NCBI GenBank assembly: GCA_023159155.1
Contig: JAJNNX010000021.1
Span: 682,001-746,000, forward strand
Reading direction: 5' to 3'
DNA length: 64,000 nucleotides
Source of the DNA: Ustulina deusta
Taxonomy: Eukaryota; Ascomycota; Sordariomycetes; Xylariales; Xylariaceae
Shown here: positions 1 to 10,869 of the stretch, piece after piece
How positions within the stretch are numbered: position 1 is the stretch's first letter
Layout of the letters: the number at the start of each line of letters is the position of its first letter
Notes under the pieces: generated by a model
Seen by the model: the letters and a program-made list of their open reading frames with translations, nothing else
Databases searched by the model: none
Told to the model about the DNA's origin: nothing
Position numbers and translations under genes: made by a program

Positions 1-579
1 CTCAAGTATGCCTTTGACCTAGCCCAGAGCCGACCCCGTAAGCGACTCACGAGTGCTACAAAGAGCAACGGCCTCTACACCACCATGCCATGGTGGGACT
101 CCCGTGTGCGTGAGATGGCGAAGAAATACCCAGATGTGAACGTCGACAAGTACCACATCGATATTCTTACCGCTCACTTCGTCCAAAGACCTAATATTTT
201 CGACGTTGTGGTCGGCAGCAATCTCTTTGGAGACATACTCTCTGACCTCGGCCCAGCTTGCACGGGGACCATTGGTATCGCTCCTTCGGCTAATATCAAC
301 CCCGAGGGAAATTTCCCCAGTCTCTTTGAGCCCGTCCACGGCAGTGCGCCCGACATTGCTGGTAAAGGTGTTGCCAATCCAATTGGCATGATTTGGGCTG
401 GCCAGATGCTTCTCAATCATTTCGGCCAGACCGAGGCCGCCGAAACACTCTTGAGAGCAGTGGAAAACGTTCTTGCACGATCTCAGCCGGAGGTGTTGAC
501 TGCAGATATGGGAGGCACGGGGTCAACCAAGATTCTTGGCGAGGCCATTATCAACGAGATCAAGGGATTTCGGAAGTAG
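1..579 (+). CDS. Tartrate / 3-isopropylmalate dehydrogenase family protein (3' part)
   Basis: The reading frame is open from base 1, so the gene begins left of the window; 192 residues plus stop are visible. The family oxidatively decarboxylates a 2-hydroxy acid with a metal ion and NAD(P). Seen: a KSNG segment followed by TMPWWD, then a THFVQRP-like stretch typical of the tartrate dehydrogenase branch, then the isocitrate/isopropylmalate dehydrogenase signature NLFGDILSDLGPACTGTIGI, then FEPVHGSAPDIAGKG. These contain the acidic metal-binding and cofactor-binding residues of the family. No intron is needed in the visible part. The resemblance is closer to bacterial and fungal tartrate dehydrogenase/decarboxylase (TtuC type) than to leucine-pathway LEU2, but substrate is inferred. 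It is probably a neighbour of, not a member of, the terpenoid cluster. Confidence 0.88.
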   Translation, partial: LKYAFDLAQSRPRKRLTSATKSNGLYTTMPWWDSRVREMAKKYPDVNVDKYHIDILTAHFVQRPNIFDVVVGSNLFGDILSDLGPACTGTIGIAPSANINPEGNFPSLFEPVHGSAPDIAGKGVANPIGMIWAGQMLLNHFGQTEAAETLLRAVENVLARSQPEVLTADMGGTGSTKILGEAIINEIKGFRK

Positions 580-2223
580 AATCTGCAGGACGACCGTTCA
601 CATCGTTATGCCAGAGCAACGGAGCTAGTCATGCTAGAAATTGGCATCACTTCTTAGAACGCTTAGATCGCATGTACTTAAGTGGTTTTGAAGACTTCTG
701 CATACGGGCAGTGTTGCGAGGTATCATAGGCTACGTGTTATGTAGCTCGTAGAGTCATAACCTCAAGCAATATAATTGAAACATTGAGGTTTAAAGAGAG
801 CTCTTAATAGCCAGGAGGAATTATTAATGTACGAAGCAAATGATCTCTTGCTGGAGGCTTGAGCTTTTCACTATATTAACAACTGTATTTTCCTAGCGTG
901 TGAGTTGCTAGTCATGATGCTTACTTCTAGACTTATAGAAAGGTGTATAAATATCGCAAGATGCCTACATGGCTCTTTGGCGTTCAGAAGAACCCCACTG
1001 CACTTAATTTTACTCGACTCGATAAAATAAGTTCTTATGTTCCCTAACTGCCTATGTTCTCGATCCAACCTTTCCAAAATTTCCCCCCCCCCCCCCCCTC
1101 GACCCCTTTCTGCCCGTCCGATATCGGCCTGTATAATAATGTTGGCAAGCAATGGAGATATCTTCTTTAAGAGGATAACCAGCAAGACTCTCCTTTGGGG
1201 CATTTGTATTATGACGATAGACATTTCTATAGCATAGCTTCCCACAATTCCTTGAATTAGAAGACCGCGGAGATAGACACATTCCCTCTTTCGATAGCTG
1301 CCAGTATCAGACCTTTAAAAGCCGTGAAAAAAAGGTGTTCAATATCTAAGACAAGACCAATAATCCATGTACTGTACCCGTTGGCGACCTAGTGTTCCAT
1401 GAGTCATCCTCATTCTGTTGTAGAAGAAGCTGGCCTTTGATTTATGCAAGACCCGGACATACCCTTTGCTCTACGTTGGTTTGAACGATTCGATTGTTAC
1501 GCAAAACTACCTAGCTTGTCAGAAATGGGAAGATGTGTTTGCCCAGGCCTGCGACAAACTATCACGGGTTTGCCTGGGTCAACAGCAACTCCAAGCCCAC
1601 AGGCATAATGCTGAAGGCGTCGTCTGCATCCCCGTTGACGCGCCAGTGCTTTGATATTGTTGCCTGGGAGCTCGATATCCCGCAAGCCATCTAGCTTGGC
1701 CAATTCGGTCTTTGCGCACTTGTCAACGATCTGCTTGGTTCACGTTTCTGGCTGACGAAGCTAGAAACGAAGTTCATAATCTCTGAAAACCAGGCCCTTC
1801 AGGACATGGGATTCACAAGCTCGTTGCTTTCCAACCGTCAGTCTGTTCGCCGGTGGGCCTTGGTGTTAGTTCGAAACTGCAAAGCTGCATAGATAGATCA
1901 ACCAATCCAATACAAGATCATCGTCATGATCTTAGGCGTCTTTGGAGAGTTTCAGCACAGATGGTGCCGATGCATAAAAGATGAAGTCTCTCGCGTTACC
2001 GCTCTTATCGTTGTGAAGGTCGATGAAGCTCTAGCACCATCAGCGTGTTTTTTTGGACAAGTAGCCTCTAGAATCACATCGATCGCTGGAGAAAGCGCAA
2101 TATATATCAAGAAGAATCTACTTTGTTCTGTTTGAATCGATTGAATTTTGGTTGCTAATCAATGTATCGACTGCCTCAGTATAAATTGCCACATTGAATA
2201 AGCTATGACCCATGTTCCACCGC
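580..2223. other. Intergenic region, no supported gene
   Basis: A spacer of about 1.6 kb between the dehydrogenase and P450-A. It holds a run of 16 C at 1083-1098, which is a likely length-variable tract. A minus-strand open stretch at 1497-1703 has no recognisable domain and no plausible splice partner. The 3' ends of both flanking genes point into this spacer, so it should contain two terminators, but I see no distinct signal. Confidence 0.6.
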
Positions 2224-4097
2224 CTATGCTCTTCCATTATTTTTCTTTACATGAACAATGAGCTTATAGTCGGTGTAAACGAGGCTGCTACCAGCATCGC
2301 GCTCCCAGACGAACCCAGCCGGATCCAAGAGCTCGAAGTCGTACGCCCAGAGCAATTTCGCCACGATTAGCCGAATGCTCTGCTGCGCCATGTGCCTGCC
2401 AATACATGCTCTACTCCCTATAAGGAAAGGGCGATAAGCGGCTAGATTGTCTGCTTTGAACTCGGTACTCTTGGCGCCTTCTAGCCATCTTTCGGGGCGG
2501 AATGTACCGGGATCGGCAAAGTATTCCGGCAACCTCTGGATCGTGTATAGGTCGGCGGAGACGATGGTTCCGGCGGGAATGTATAGCCCCGCTATGGTGC
2601 TCGAGGGGGCGGTACGCTGCGCCGTTTTGCCGTTTGCAGGTGGTAGCAGACGCAAGGTCTCACGGATGCAAGCGTTCAGAAAGGGTAATCTGGCAAGCCG
2701 CTCCCCTGTAATGTCGGCTGTACTGGCGAGGCTGGAGCGTATTTCAGCACAGAGCCTGCTATAGGCGTTAGGATAGCGCAGGATGTGGTAAAACGTGGCA
2801 GCCAGCGTTGTAGCTGTGGTCTGGTAGCCGGCCAGTCTGGGAGCACCTGTCAGTCAAAGCCCTGTTGTTTGACGGGAGTGATACGAACGTCAGGCCCATA
2901 GCGTTGCTGAAGAAGGCATCTGAATCGAGCGTCAGACCTTGCTTTTCGCTGCCCATAATGGCAGTGAGAAAGTCCTCTCTGCCATCTTGCCTATCGACAC
3001 AACTAAATATGGAAATGTCAGAAGACTGTGGGGTAAGCAAGAGACGAGCTACTCACTCGCGTAGCTTTGTCGACGGTATAAGCTTTGAGAGCTGCGAGGG
3101 GAACGGTACTACTGCCGTTACAAGGCCCCTGACGATCTCAAGTGCTTGAGCGATGCCAGGCATTGCGAGGAAGAAGCTCAAGGCTTCGACCATGGGCATG
3201 GATGCTTTACCAAGTTGCTTCAAGGATTCATATGTAGCTGAAGACGCTAATTTAGTTTTGTGTGTTTGTTTAAAAAGGCGCTTTCAAGACTTACGGCGTT
3301 TTCCAGCCATCAGCGGCTCACCGAACGCAAGATCACTGATAATTTCCCAGAACATTGTCTCCAGCGTGTCGGCGAGATCCATCGTACTTCCTTTCTCAGC
3401 AAGTTCGTCTATCCTGAGCATGGCCATGTCGATATGGAGCTTCTGAATCGGCTCCTGCCTTGCGAGCGCTTGAGGAGTGAAAGCTTGCTCGATCACTTTG
3501 TGTAGTCTCTTGTGGAGCCGTGGATCGGGTATAGTGATAAGCGTGGGGGCGTTCAGAACAAGGTCTGAGAAAAGCGTCAGAAAGGTCCCATCCTTAGAGA
3601 AACGGCCGTCCTCTTGCTTTGCGTAAATTGTTGTTTCCGCCTCCAGGGAAGCAAATGATACTTCATTGGGGCTGATTCGTACAGCAGGTCCTGGATCGGA
3701 TCAGTCAACTTTAGTAATGTCAACCATGGATAGTTATCTTGCCGTATTGTTGGTGGAGCGCCTGTAGTTCTGAGTTGAATCTCATGCGGTATAAAGCTCT
3801 CATGATCCATAGCTTTTCTCTATTATTAGGAACATACACTGGACTGACTTCCCTTATTTTAAGAACTCACTGGAGAAAACTTGGCCAAAAATGGTCCAGG
3901 AACGTGAGAAATTGGATGGAAGAAGCAACCATATATCACCAGTGATGCAATGGCCAGTGCAAACTGTGAATGTTGGACTAATTAGAGAATGTAGATAAAG
4001 CTAAGAAGGATCGAAGGACACGGCTCACAAAAGCTAATACTGCAAGGCCGGCTTGTTGTCCCAAGCTCCAAGCTGGTAACAGGAATAGGACTGCCAT
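2224..4097 (-). CDS. Cytochrome P450 monooxygenase (P450-A)
   Basis: Seven exons on the minus strand: 4029-4097, 3871-3963, 3743-3812, 3295-3690, 3057-3246, 2889-3002, 2224-2836. They sum to 1383 nt, 460 residues. The start was chosen because it gives an N-terminal membrane anchor (about residues 14-38) followed by the hinge HPISHVPGP. The I-helix reads LAGYQTTATTL, with Gln where Glu is usual. ExxR is E316-R319, the PERW motif is FRPERW (369-374), and the haem loop FLIGSRACIG puts the thiolate ligand at C401. At 460 residues it is somewhat short for the family, but all landmarks are present. Intron 3 (3691-3742) starts with GC, not GT. It lies 0.9 kb from the FAD oxidase on the same strand and is presumably an ER-bound tailoring oxidase of the terpenoid pathway; the substrate is unknown. 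Confidence 0.85.
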
Positions 4098-5014
4098 GAT
4101 AGATAATTATCCGTAATGGTGATTAGTGACGCAGCAGTTTGATGAGAGATGGATAGACAATCTCCGTGCCATCATTACGGAGAAGCAAAAATAGTAGCTA
4201 TTTCAATTCGTTATTACAGCCAATGCGTGCGAGTGCGATAGTGGCAAGACCCCGCGAGACTCTTGCCGAAATAGAAATACAGTACAGGATGACATGCATG
4301 CATGTTATAACAAGGGTTTATGTAAGAGCTTAGAATATGACTTCAGGATTACCAACATTCCTATATGGTCTTAATGATCCGTTGTCAGCCCAAACTAACT
4401 GCAGCCGGTTATTCCTTCACCGTTGACATCTGTATGTCTGACGAGGGAGAAGGCTGAATAGCTAAAGCCGAGACCTGTTGGTTTTGAAAGGCGAAGTGAG
4501 GTATTCAAATATTACCGAAGACCGTATGACTTAATCTTGGGCCCTATATCGCGGCGAATTTCTCTGACGTGTCGGGACAAGAGCGAAGCGAGTGTTTTGG
4601 ATAGTGCTGACCACCAGGGAAAATCGGGCGACCAAGTTCCCATAGTTAACGTCAATCATGCAGTTATGTCTACCTATTGTTCTCCCTCGCACCACAATAC
4701 GACGCCATCCGTGCCACACCTCTAGATGTCGAGACAAATCCCGGCGCTGAGACAAATCCGGGTGCCGAGACAACTCCGGTTGGTCGAGAACAGAGCCTAG
4801 AGCCTATCAATTATCATATAGTCAAGGAGTTCAAGCAGTATGCCAGACATAACAAAGGCTTTATCTAACGAGCAAACCACTTATCTGGTCATATGTAGCG
4901 TATGAACATGTATTATATAACCCAAGCCAGCATATCAATTATCATGTTATGTGCCGCGGCAGGCGAGGCCTTCGAGACCCCTCCCACAGTTACATTATGC
5001 TAAGATCTTCTTAC
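4098..5014. other. Intergenic region with a three-unit 18-nt tandem repeat
   Basis: This is the promoter side of P450-A and the 3' side of the FAD oxidase. At 4731-4784 three 18-nt units sit head to tail; the middle one reads GAGACAAATCCGGGTGCC. If translated in the plus frame they give ETNPGA-like repeats, but the surrounding ORF has no other coding character. Nothing else is recognised. Confidence 0.6.
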
Positions 5015-6756
5015 CTACTTGACCTTGAATCCTCCAGGGACCAGCTCCGTGAACAATCCCTCACCATCGTACAGTTCTTTAACCTTCTTCAAGAAGTCTA
5101 CGTTGTCCGCCCCATAACTTGCAACCGGATCTTGGTCTTCTGCAGCGTAGTTCATGTACTTGAAGGGATGGTACAGCCCTCTCTCCTTGGCGGCTGCTAC
5201 TGATTGTTGGAGCACAGCCTTGATGCCGGCAATGACGCTCCCATCATCCGATTCGTGAGACCACTCCCACCCAAAAGAACAGACTTCGACAAAAAAGATT
5301 TATTTCGTAAGCAACGTTTCAATCTTGGCGGAAGAAATCACTCACCCATTAGTGGCCCATCCTCCTCACTGAGACCCATCACATTCCCTCCGCGCTTTGC
5401 TTGCTCTTTGAGCATATTTCGTGTCAGTGGTTGAATTCCCAACATTGGCGCAAAACCTTTATCACTATGCAGACCCTTCTCCAGCGCCTTCTTGACCTGC
5501 TCCACATAAAAGCCGACCATGTGCTGTAACAATTCTTTATTGACCTTGAAAGTTGCCGTCGTAAACCGGCTCCGCCTTCCTGCCGGCTCTGACTGGTTGA
5601 GCTCATCTGCAAGGTCCGACAACGACGTTACCCGCGCGGTGCTGATAATCTTCTTAGTGCCGTAAGCCTCGACATCGTCTCTGAACTGAGCCAAGATAGG
5701 AGGCTGCTCCCTACCAAGAGTGTCGTACTGCCCAACAGCCCAAGCAAATTGACCTTGCATGTATCCCAGGCCTGCAAAGAGCGAGACATGCGGGTCTGAT
5801 GATGCCTCGTGAGCAAACTTGACGAACGACCCCGTGATAGCCGATGTCACGGATGGCATCAGTGGCCAGACATGCAGCCCTCCCCATACCGGCCCTTGCA
5901 CAAACAGGTCAAGATCAAAACGTGTGATGACGCCAAAGTTGTTCCCACCGCCCCGGAGGGCGCGATAGAGGTCCGGATGGGTAGAGTGTGAGACGTCGAC
6001 AATGCTACCGTTGGCAAGAACAACCTATCATTATCAATGTTCAGCACCCATACAGCATGGAGTGTTGACTCCAATTACCTCGTAGTTGCGAACGTTGTCG
6101 CAGGCCCAGCCGTGCAGGCCAGAGAAGTGGCTCAGCCCACCGCCCAACAGCAACCCTCCTACCCCCACGTCCGTCAGACGGCCACCCACGACAGTTCTGT
6201 TCGTCTTCTCGAGCTCTCTGTAAACCGCTCCCCACTTGGCGCCTGCGCCCAACCTGGCAACTCCGGCACTCTCGTCCACCACGACGTCGCTCAGGCCGGC
6301 CAAATTCATCGTAATGCCACCATCGCTGTTGCTCGCACCAGGTATGTCTGAGTGCCCGCCACCGCGGACGGCGAAGGGACAGCCGGTGGAGCGCGCAGTC
6401 CCGATCAAGACTGCGACGTCTTCGGCAGCCCGGACGTGGACGAGGCAGGCGGGCCGAGCGGACTGCTGCTGCTGCGCCCAGAAGAGCGGGTTGGCATCTC
6501 CCACTCCCTCTCCCTCTCCCACGATAGTAGGCTCCTGCTTGAAGTCTGCAACATAGTTGTCAACTGGTTCAACTGACAGTAGGCTAGATAGAGAGATACA
6601 CTAAGAATGTTAGATGTCCCTTTTTTGCGTCGGAGCTTTATTTTAATAATTACGTACTGCGCTCTGGCATGATCCATAGTCTGCTGCCAGGCCCTTACTT
6701 TCTCCAATGCAAGCACAAAGGACGCAGATCCAGAGCAGGTGCAATGATTGGCGCAT
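5015..6756 (-). CDS. Secreted FAD-linked oxidoreductase (berberine-bridge-enzyme-like)
   Basis: Four exons: 6658-6756, 6079-6600, 5346-6024, 5015-5283, giving 522 residues. The start MRQSLHLLWICVLCACIGE is a signal peptide. The FAD_binding_4 domain follows (about residues 75-255), with the flavin-linking His in VRGGGH at H116 and the glycine-rich segment DVGVGGLLLGGG. The C-terminal BBE segment contains YMNYAAEDQDPVASYGADN and YDGEGLF. At the position where bicovalent members carry a second flavin-linking Cys (three residues before VGVGG) this protein has L175, so a single His-FAD link is expected. The exon 1/2 junction (donor GTACGT, acceptor CTTAG) was selected because it keeps frame and restores the CxxA...P...Y N-terminal pattern. 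The family uses O2 to dehydrogenate alcohols, amines or other carbons. It sits between P450-A and the terpene synthase on one strand, so a tailoring role is likely; the substrate is unknown. Confidence 0.86.
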
Positions 6757-8177
6757 TATTCCTTTAGATCCAATGCGTTAAACACAGTGATGGTGTTTAA
6801 CAATCACGGCTGGGGCATGGCTGCTGCGGCGTAATAAGTCATTTACCTGCGTGAGCCCCGTGCCATCCAGCTCTGAGTGTTTCTCTTCCGGGCTAACACT
6901 TAAAAGTTTACAAGTAAAAGGCGGCCGTACGTCTTGCCAGGATGGCCCGGAATTGCTGATTGCATACATGGATACTTACGTGACCCTGCGAGTTGCAATG
7001 ATGGTGTCGGGCGACGGCTTGGCAGCTAGCGATTTGGTGTAATCATTGATATATTGAGTATTGATCTTCGCTGCAGATGTGCTGCTGATGTGAGAGTCGT
7101 AATGAGAGGGCTCGCAAGTTGTTACCTCAGAAATGACACTACCTTCCAACAGCGTAGAACTCACCAATCCTCTTTCGCCTGCGCCGCAGAGGCCATATTT
7201 GATGATTCATGATGCGTGAGGGCTACACGTAATCTGACAGATCCAAAGAGTATTGTTTGAATGTATGGTTATTTCGAGATGGTCTGACAAAGTGCTGACC
7301 CTCGACTGGTCATGCCAGATAACGTGTTATGCATTCACCCACACCAACAAACCAATAACTGCAATAAATAATTAACAAATAATTTTTTAAAGGTATTACT
7401 ACCTACCAAGCAAGCCGGACAGTGGGCAAACTTCGCACTTTGACTTAAGAAATAGGATTACCCCGCTCATTCTTTCCCACTAGTAATTCTACACTGTAAA
7501 TAAAATTATCTAAGTTAATAGTTCTTTTTATTAATAAAATGCCTTGTTCTTTATCTAATATTAATGGTTTTTGCAATAAGATTACTATATTATATAAAGC
7601 TAGAACTTATATTTTTAATATTGTTGTATTGCAAGGTGAATAGTGAAGTTGTAGAAAAGATGGAGGTAATTGATATGAAACCACTGTGAGGAGTAATATA
7701 TAGGCACTGTTCTTCTATTTGTTGTTGGTTCATATAAACGGCCGGCAGCACAGCTGCCAACCCTATTATTCTCTAGGTCAGTATAATTAATTTTTTATAT
7801 GTACGATTAAATTTTTTTTTTTGCTTTATTTCTTTGCTAATAAAGCTCAAGTAAGTAGAAGCACCAAAACAACTACCGGGCACCTTCACGTGGTATTTTA
7901 GGTCAGTAACCAGTCGTACAATTACTCTAGGTAGTAAAACTAAAACCCGGTAAATAAATAGTTCAAATAGTTCACTAGATTTAATTAATCCATTGCTTCG
8001 TACAATAATATATAAATAAATTCAATTGATCTATTGCTTTGTACAATAATATCTGTGGTTAACCCCAAATACCAAGTGCCAAGTGCCAAGTGCCAAGTCA
8101 CAAATCACAAGTTCGGAGTTTTGGCGGAAGTGGCACTAATGGACCTTCATAAAGCCGCGCCAATGAAATCATCTCGT
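6757..8177. other. Intergenic region, partly AT-rich, with short repeats
   Basis: This spacer holds the FAD-oxidase promoter and the 3' end of the terpene synthase. From about 7340 to 8060 it is clearly AT-richer than the genes, possibly a decayed repeat. A 24-nt sequence beginning at about 7990 recurs about 40 nt downstream near 8030 with two differences. At about 8071-8098 a CCAAGTG heptamer repeats about four times, close to the terpene synthase stop. No coding region is supported. Confidence 0.6.
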
Positions 8178-10383
8178 TCATTCCAACTTGAACATTCCTT
8201 TGACACTGAGCTTCGCGAGGCACAGACGAAGCATTGGGTTTGCCTCGCCCGCCAACTGCTCTAGCCGGTCGATTTCCAGTTCCAGCTCGCGTTCCACGTC
8301 CCGCAAGCAGTCGAGCGTTTTCTCAAACGCCCCGCACTTCCTCAAGCATGCTGTTAGATGCGCCTTGCATTCCTTGGACAGAGGGAGCGCCGTGCTCGTA
8401 GCAGCGGTTGGGCGCTGCCGGAAGACGCCGAGGATGTGCCCCCGGTACTCCGGGTGGTTCGAGAGACAGTAGACGATGGGATACGAGAACTTCCCTTCGT
8501 CCAGATCCTCGCAGAGACCCTTCTGTGTGGCATAGTCGCCAAAATTCATATAGTCGTCTCGGATCTGAAAGAAGCGGCCGAAAAGCAGCGTGAGCCTCTC
8601 AAGGTCCAGACGCGGCGTCGTCGTAACCGCGCCCTCGGCCTGCATCATGCGCACTAGCATTCTGAACAGGCCGCCCGTCTTGTGGTCGATCATATTGATG
8701 TACTCGGCCTCGTTAGGGCATGCCAGGTTATGCTTCCAGTACAGGTCCCAGCTTTGCCCCAGGTAGAGGCCTTCGAGCTCCTCGAGCACTGCCGTCAATG
8801 CCGCCGGGCTCAGACTCTGCGCGACTTCGCCCACCGCGCGGACGAACATGAAGGTGGCGCTGTTGATCGACTGTGCCTGCCCGAAGATGATGTGAGCTGC
8901 TGGAAAGCCCCTGCGCAGCGGAGAGTTGTCCTCTAGATCATCGAGAATGAGGGATGCGTTGTGCAGCGTACTGACTACTGACGTGATGATCTTGATCGCC
9001 GCCGGAGGCACGTGGAGCCAGGAGTTGAAGGCATCGATAAGAGTGTTTCGGACACCTTTGGAAGGCATACTTGAGATGTAGTTTGCAGGCGCATCCATGG
9101 CGAGATTGGACGGCTTGTAAAGCGGATACCTGGACACGCCGCAAAGATCAAGCTTGCTGCTTTCGCTGCGCTCAGGTACATTGGCACCTGAGTCCCTCCT
9201 CTTCTTTGTGAGTGCATCTCCTTCTTCGGTACTGGCCATTGCAGATTGTGAAAATCTCCTCTTGATCCCATTGCCGTTGGCAAGAGTCTCGTTCTTCCAA
9301 GCATTCTGCCTTGGGCAAGCGGAGCACCAGTAATGATTCCCTGAGACGGCCAAACCGGCGCAATCGATCCACCTTCTCAGTTTCAAAGGTATGTCTGGTT
9401 GGGCCATGTAGAGTTCGTCACGGCGTTGACAGAAGTCGCGCTCCGCGTTAATGATGCTGAGTTTAACCTCGTTCTTGGCGGCCTCGATTGAAAGCCCTTT
9501 CGTTCTGGTAAACAGTTCAACGGCACTTACAATCCTCTTGGAATGGCCGGACTGCAGTTCTCTGTATTCCCGCTCCCAGCTGAAATAGTCGTTGGCCAAG
9601 AGAAGTCCTTCTGTGGCTGCATCGATAATAGGCTGCACGAGTCTGTGGTCTGCTTCTGAGAGGGAGATTCCAAGACTGAACTGGAGCATTGGCCAGAAAA
9701 CACTATCATTTGATTAGCTTTGAACTCAGAGAGGAACTTAGTCTGCTTACAGCATCCCACCATTATCGCTGCGGTATTGCAAGTATTCTCTTAAAGTCTG
9801 CGCTTCCTTGTCGCTGTTTTTCTCGCTTATCGCGAGCCAGACATCGCGGAATGCAGCGAGCATGTTCAGGCCAAGTTCATGGTCAAGATTGACGCATTCG
9901 AGAATGCACTGCGAAACAAGCTTCTTGGTCCTGATTGCTTTCGAGTCTGGGGTCAGGCATCGCTTATCATTTGGATCCAAAGCTGCATGAAGCTCGTCGT
10001 GCTCAGCTTGAGCCTCCTCAATGCTGAGACCCTCGCCAGTATCTGGACACACTGTCAACAAACATACGAAGGGAACCTGGATGGGGCAGGTTACCATCAT
10101 GAATCAGGCCTAGGTCTGAGAGGTAGGCTAAAACGCCCAGCCGCTCTGGAATAGCCTCCGGGTAGATGAGAGAAGACCAGTTCCCCACTGGCGAGAAAGA
10201 GAAATAGGTTTGCTTCTCCCGGCCGTCCCCGATTTCCCTCTCCCAGTCTCTTATAAAGCGCCGGCTTGCTGAGTTTGCGAGGTCATCTCGGGGATGAATG
10301 CGAATGGGAAGCGTTGTGAAGCAACCCGTCTGGCGGGCTTCGTCAGCAGGGACGAGCCTCGACTGGTACGACAGCGTCTCCAT
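8178..10383 (-). CDS. Chimeric class I terpene synthase (N-terminal cyclase + C-terminal prenyltransferase)
   Basis: Three exons: 10095-10383, 9751-10042, 8178-9702, giving 701 residues. This is the usual size for fungal bifunctional di- or sesterterpene synthases such as fusicoccadiene or ophiobolin F synthase. Cyclase domain, about residues 1-330: the N-terminal YQSRLV and GCFTTLPIRIH segments are typical; the aspartate-rich motif DDTGE is at 96-100, created across intron 1; the NSE triad is N231-D232..S235...E239 in NDYFSWERE. A basic, low-complexity linker follows (about 335-380). Prenyltransferase domain: first aspartate-rich motif DDLED at 448-452, second DDYMN at 576-580, plus DHKTGG. 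All metal-binding motifs of both domains are intact, so both activities are expected: IPP/DMAPP to GGPP or GFPP, then cyclisation. Where the family usually has CPRY near the cyclase C-terminus this protein has CPRQ (R325-Q326). The start is the first ATG after an in-frame TTG. It is the core enzyme of the cluster. Confidence 0.93.
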
Positions 10384-10869
10384 GGTGTGCAATTTACTTT
10401 CAAGACCAGGAATAGCACTCTCTAATGCAACTACTTGGTTTTAGGAGTATCCATGGGGAGCCTTTTTACCTTCCTTTCGTTCATTCCAGATATCTGTATT
10501 AATTCAGCCACGTTGTCCATCTTTCTAACTGCCACACCACCATGCGAACGAATGGGTAGGCAACTGCTACCTCTAGCATGTGAACGAGTATGTAGGTAGT
10601 GATGTAAGAAAGTATTCGGTGTATAACATGCAGATTTCGGAGCCAATAAGGGCGACCCGTCGTTTGATATTGCTGATGTGAGCTGCCCGTGTGATATTGC
10701 TGCTGAGTAGTTGCGGTGAGTAGTCGCGGTGAGTATGTCTACCAACAAGGAGTGGGAGTCCGACGTGAGTGAATGTGCCAATGGTAGGTTACAAGAGCCC
10801 GCCGCAAGCTTCCAGTTCTTCTCAGTTCTCGTTCGCTTGTTCCCACGATTGAGACGCAAATTTGCTAAC
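10384..10869. promoter_or_regulatory. Shared divergent promoter of the terpene synthase and P450-B
   Basis: A 486-bp gap lies between the two start codons. Seen: a CCAAT box at 10643-10647 (plus strand); an 11-nt direct repeat TGATATTGCTG at 10665-10675 and 10692-10702; and a perfect-spaced 13-nt tandem repeat TAGTYGCGGTGAG at 10708-10720 and 10721-10733. Repeated CGG-containing sites in a divergent promoter suggest a Zn2Cys6 activator site, but this is inference. An ATG at 10729 is in frame with P450-B; I prefer 10870 because the membrane anchor follows it directly. Confidence 0.5.

Noticed and set aside
1083..1098. C16 run as a functional element
   Set aside because: A simple homopolymer; more likely a variable tract or sequencing-sensitive site.
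8188..8936. Plus-strand open frames opposite the terpene synthase
   Set aside because: Antisense shadows of a GC-rich coding exon with no motif of their own.
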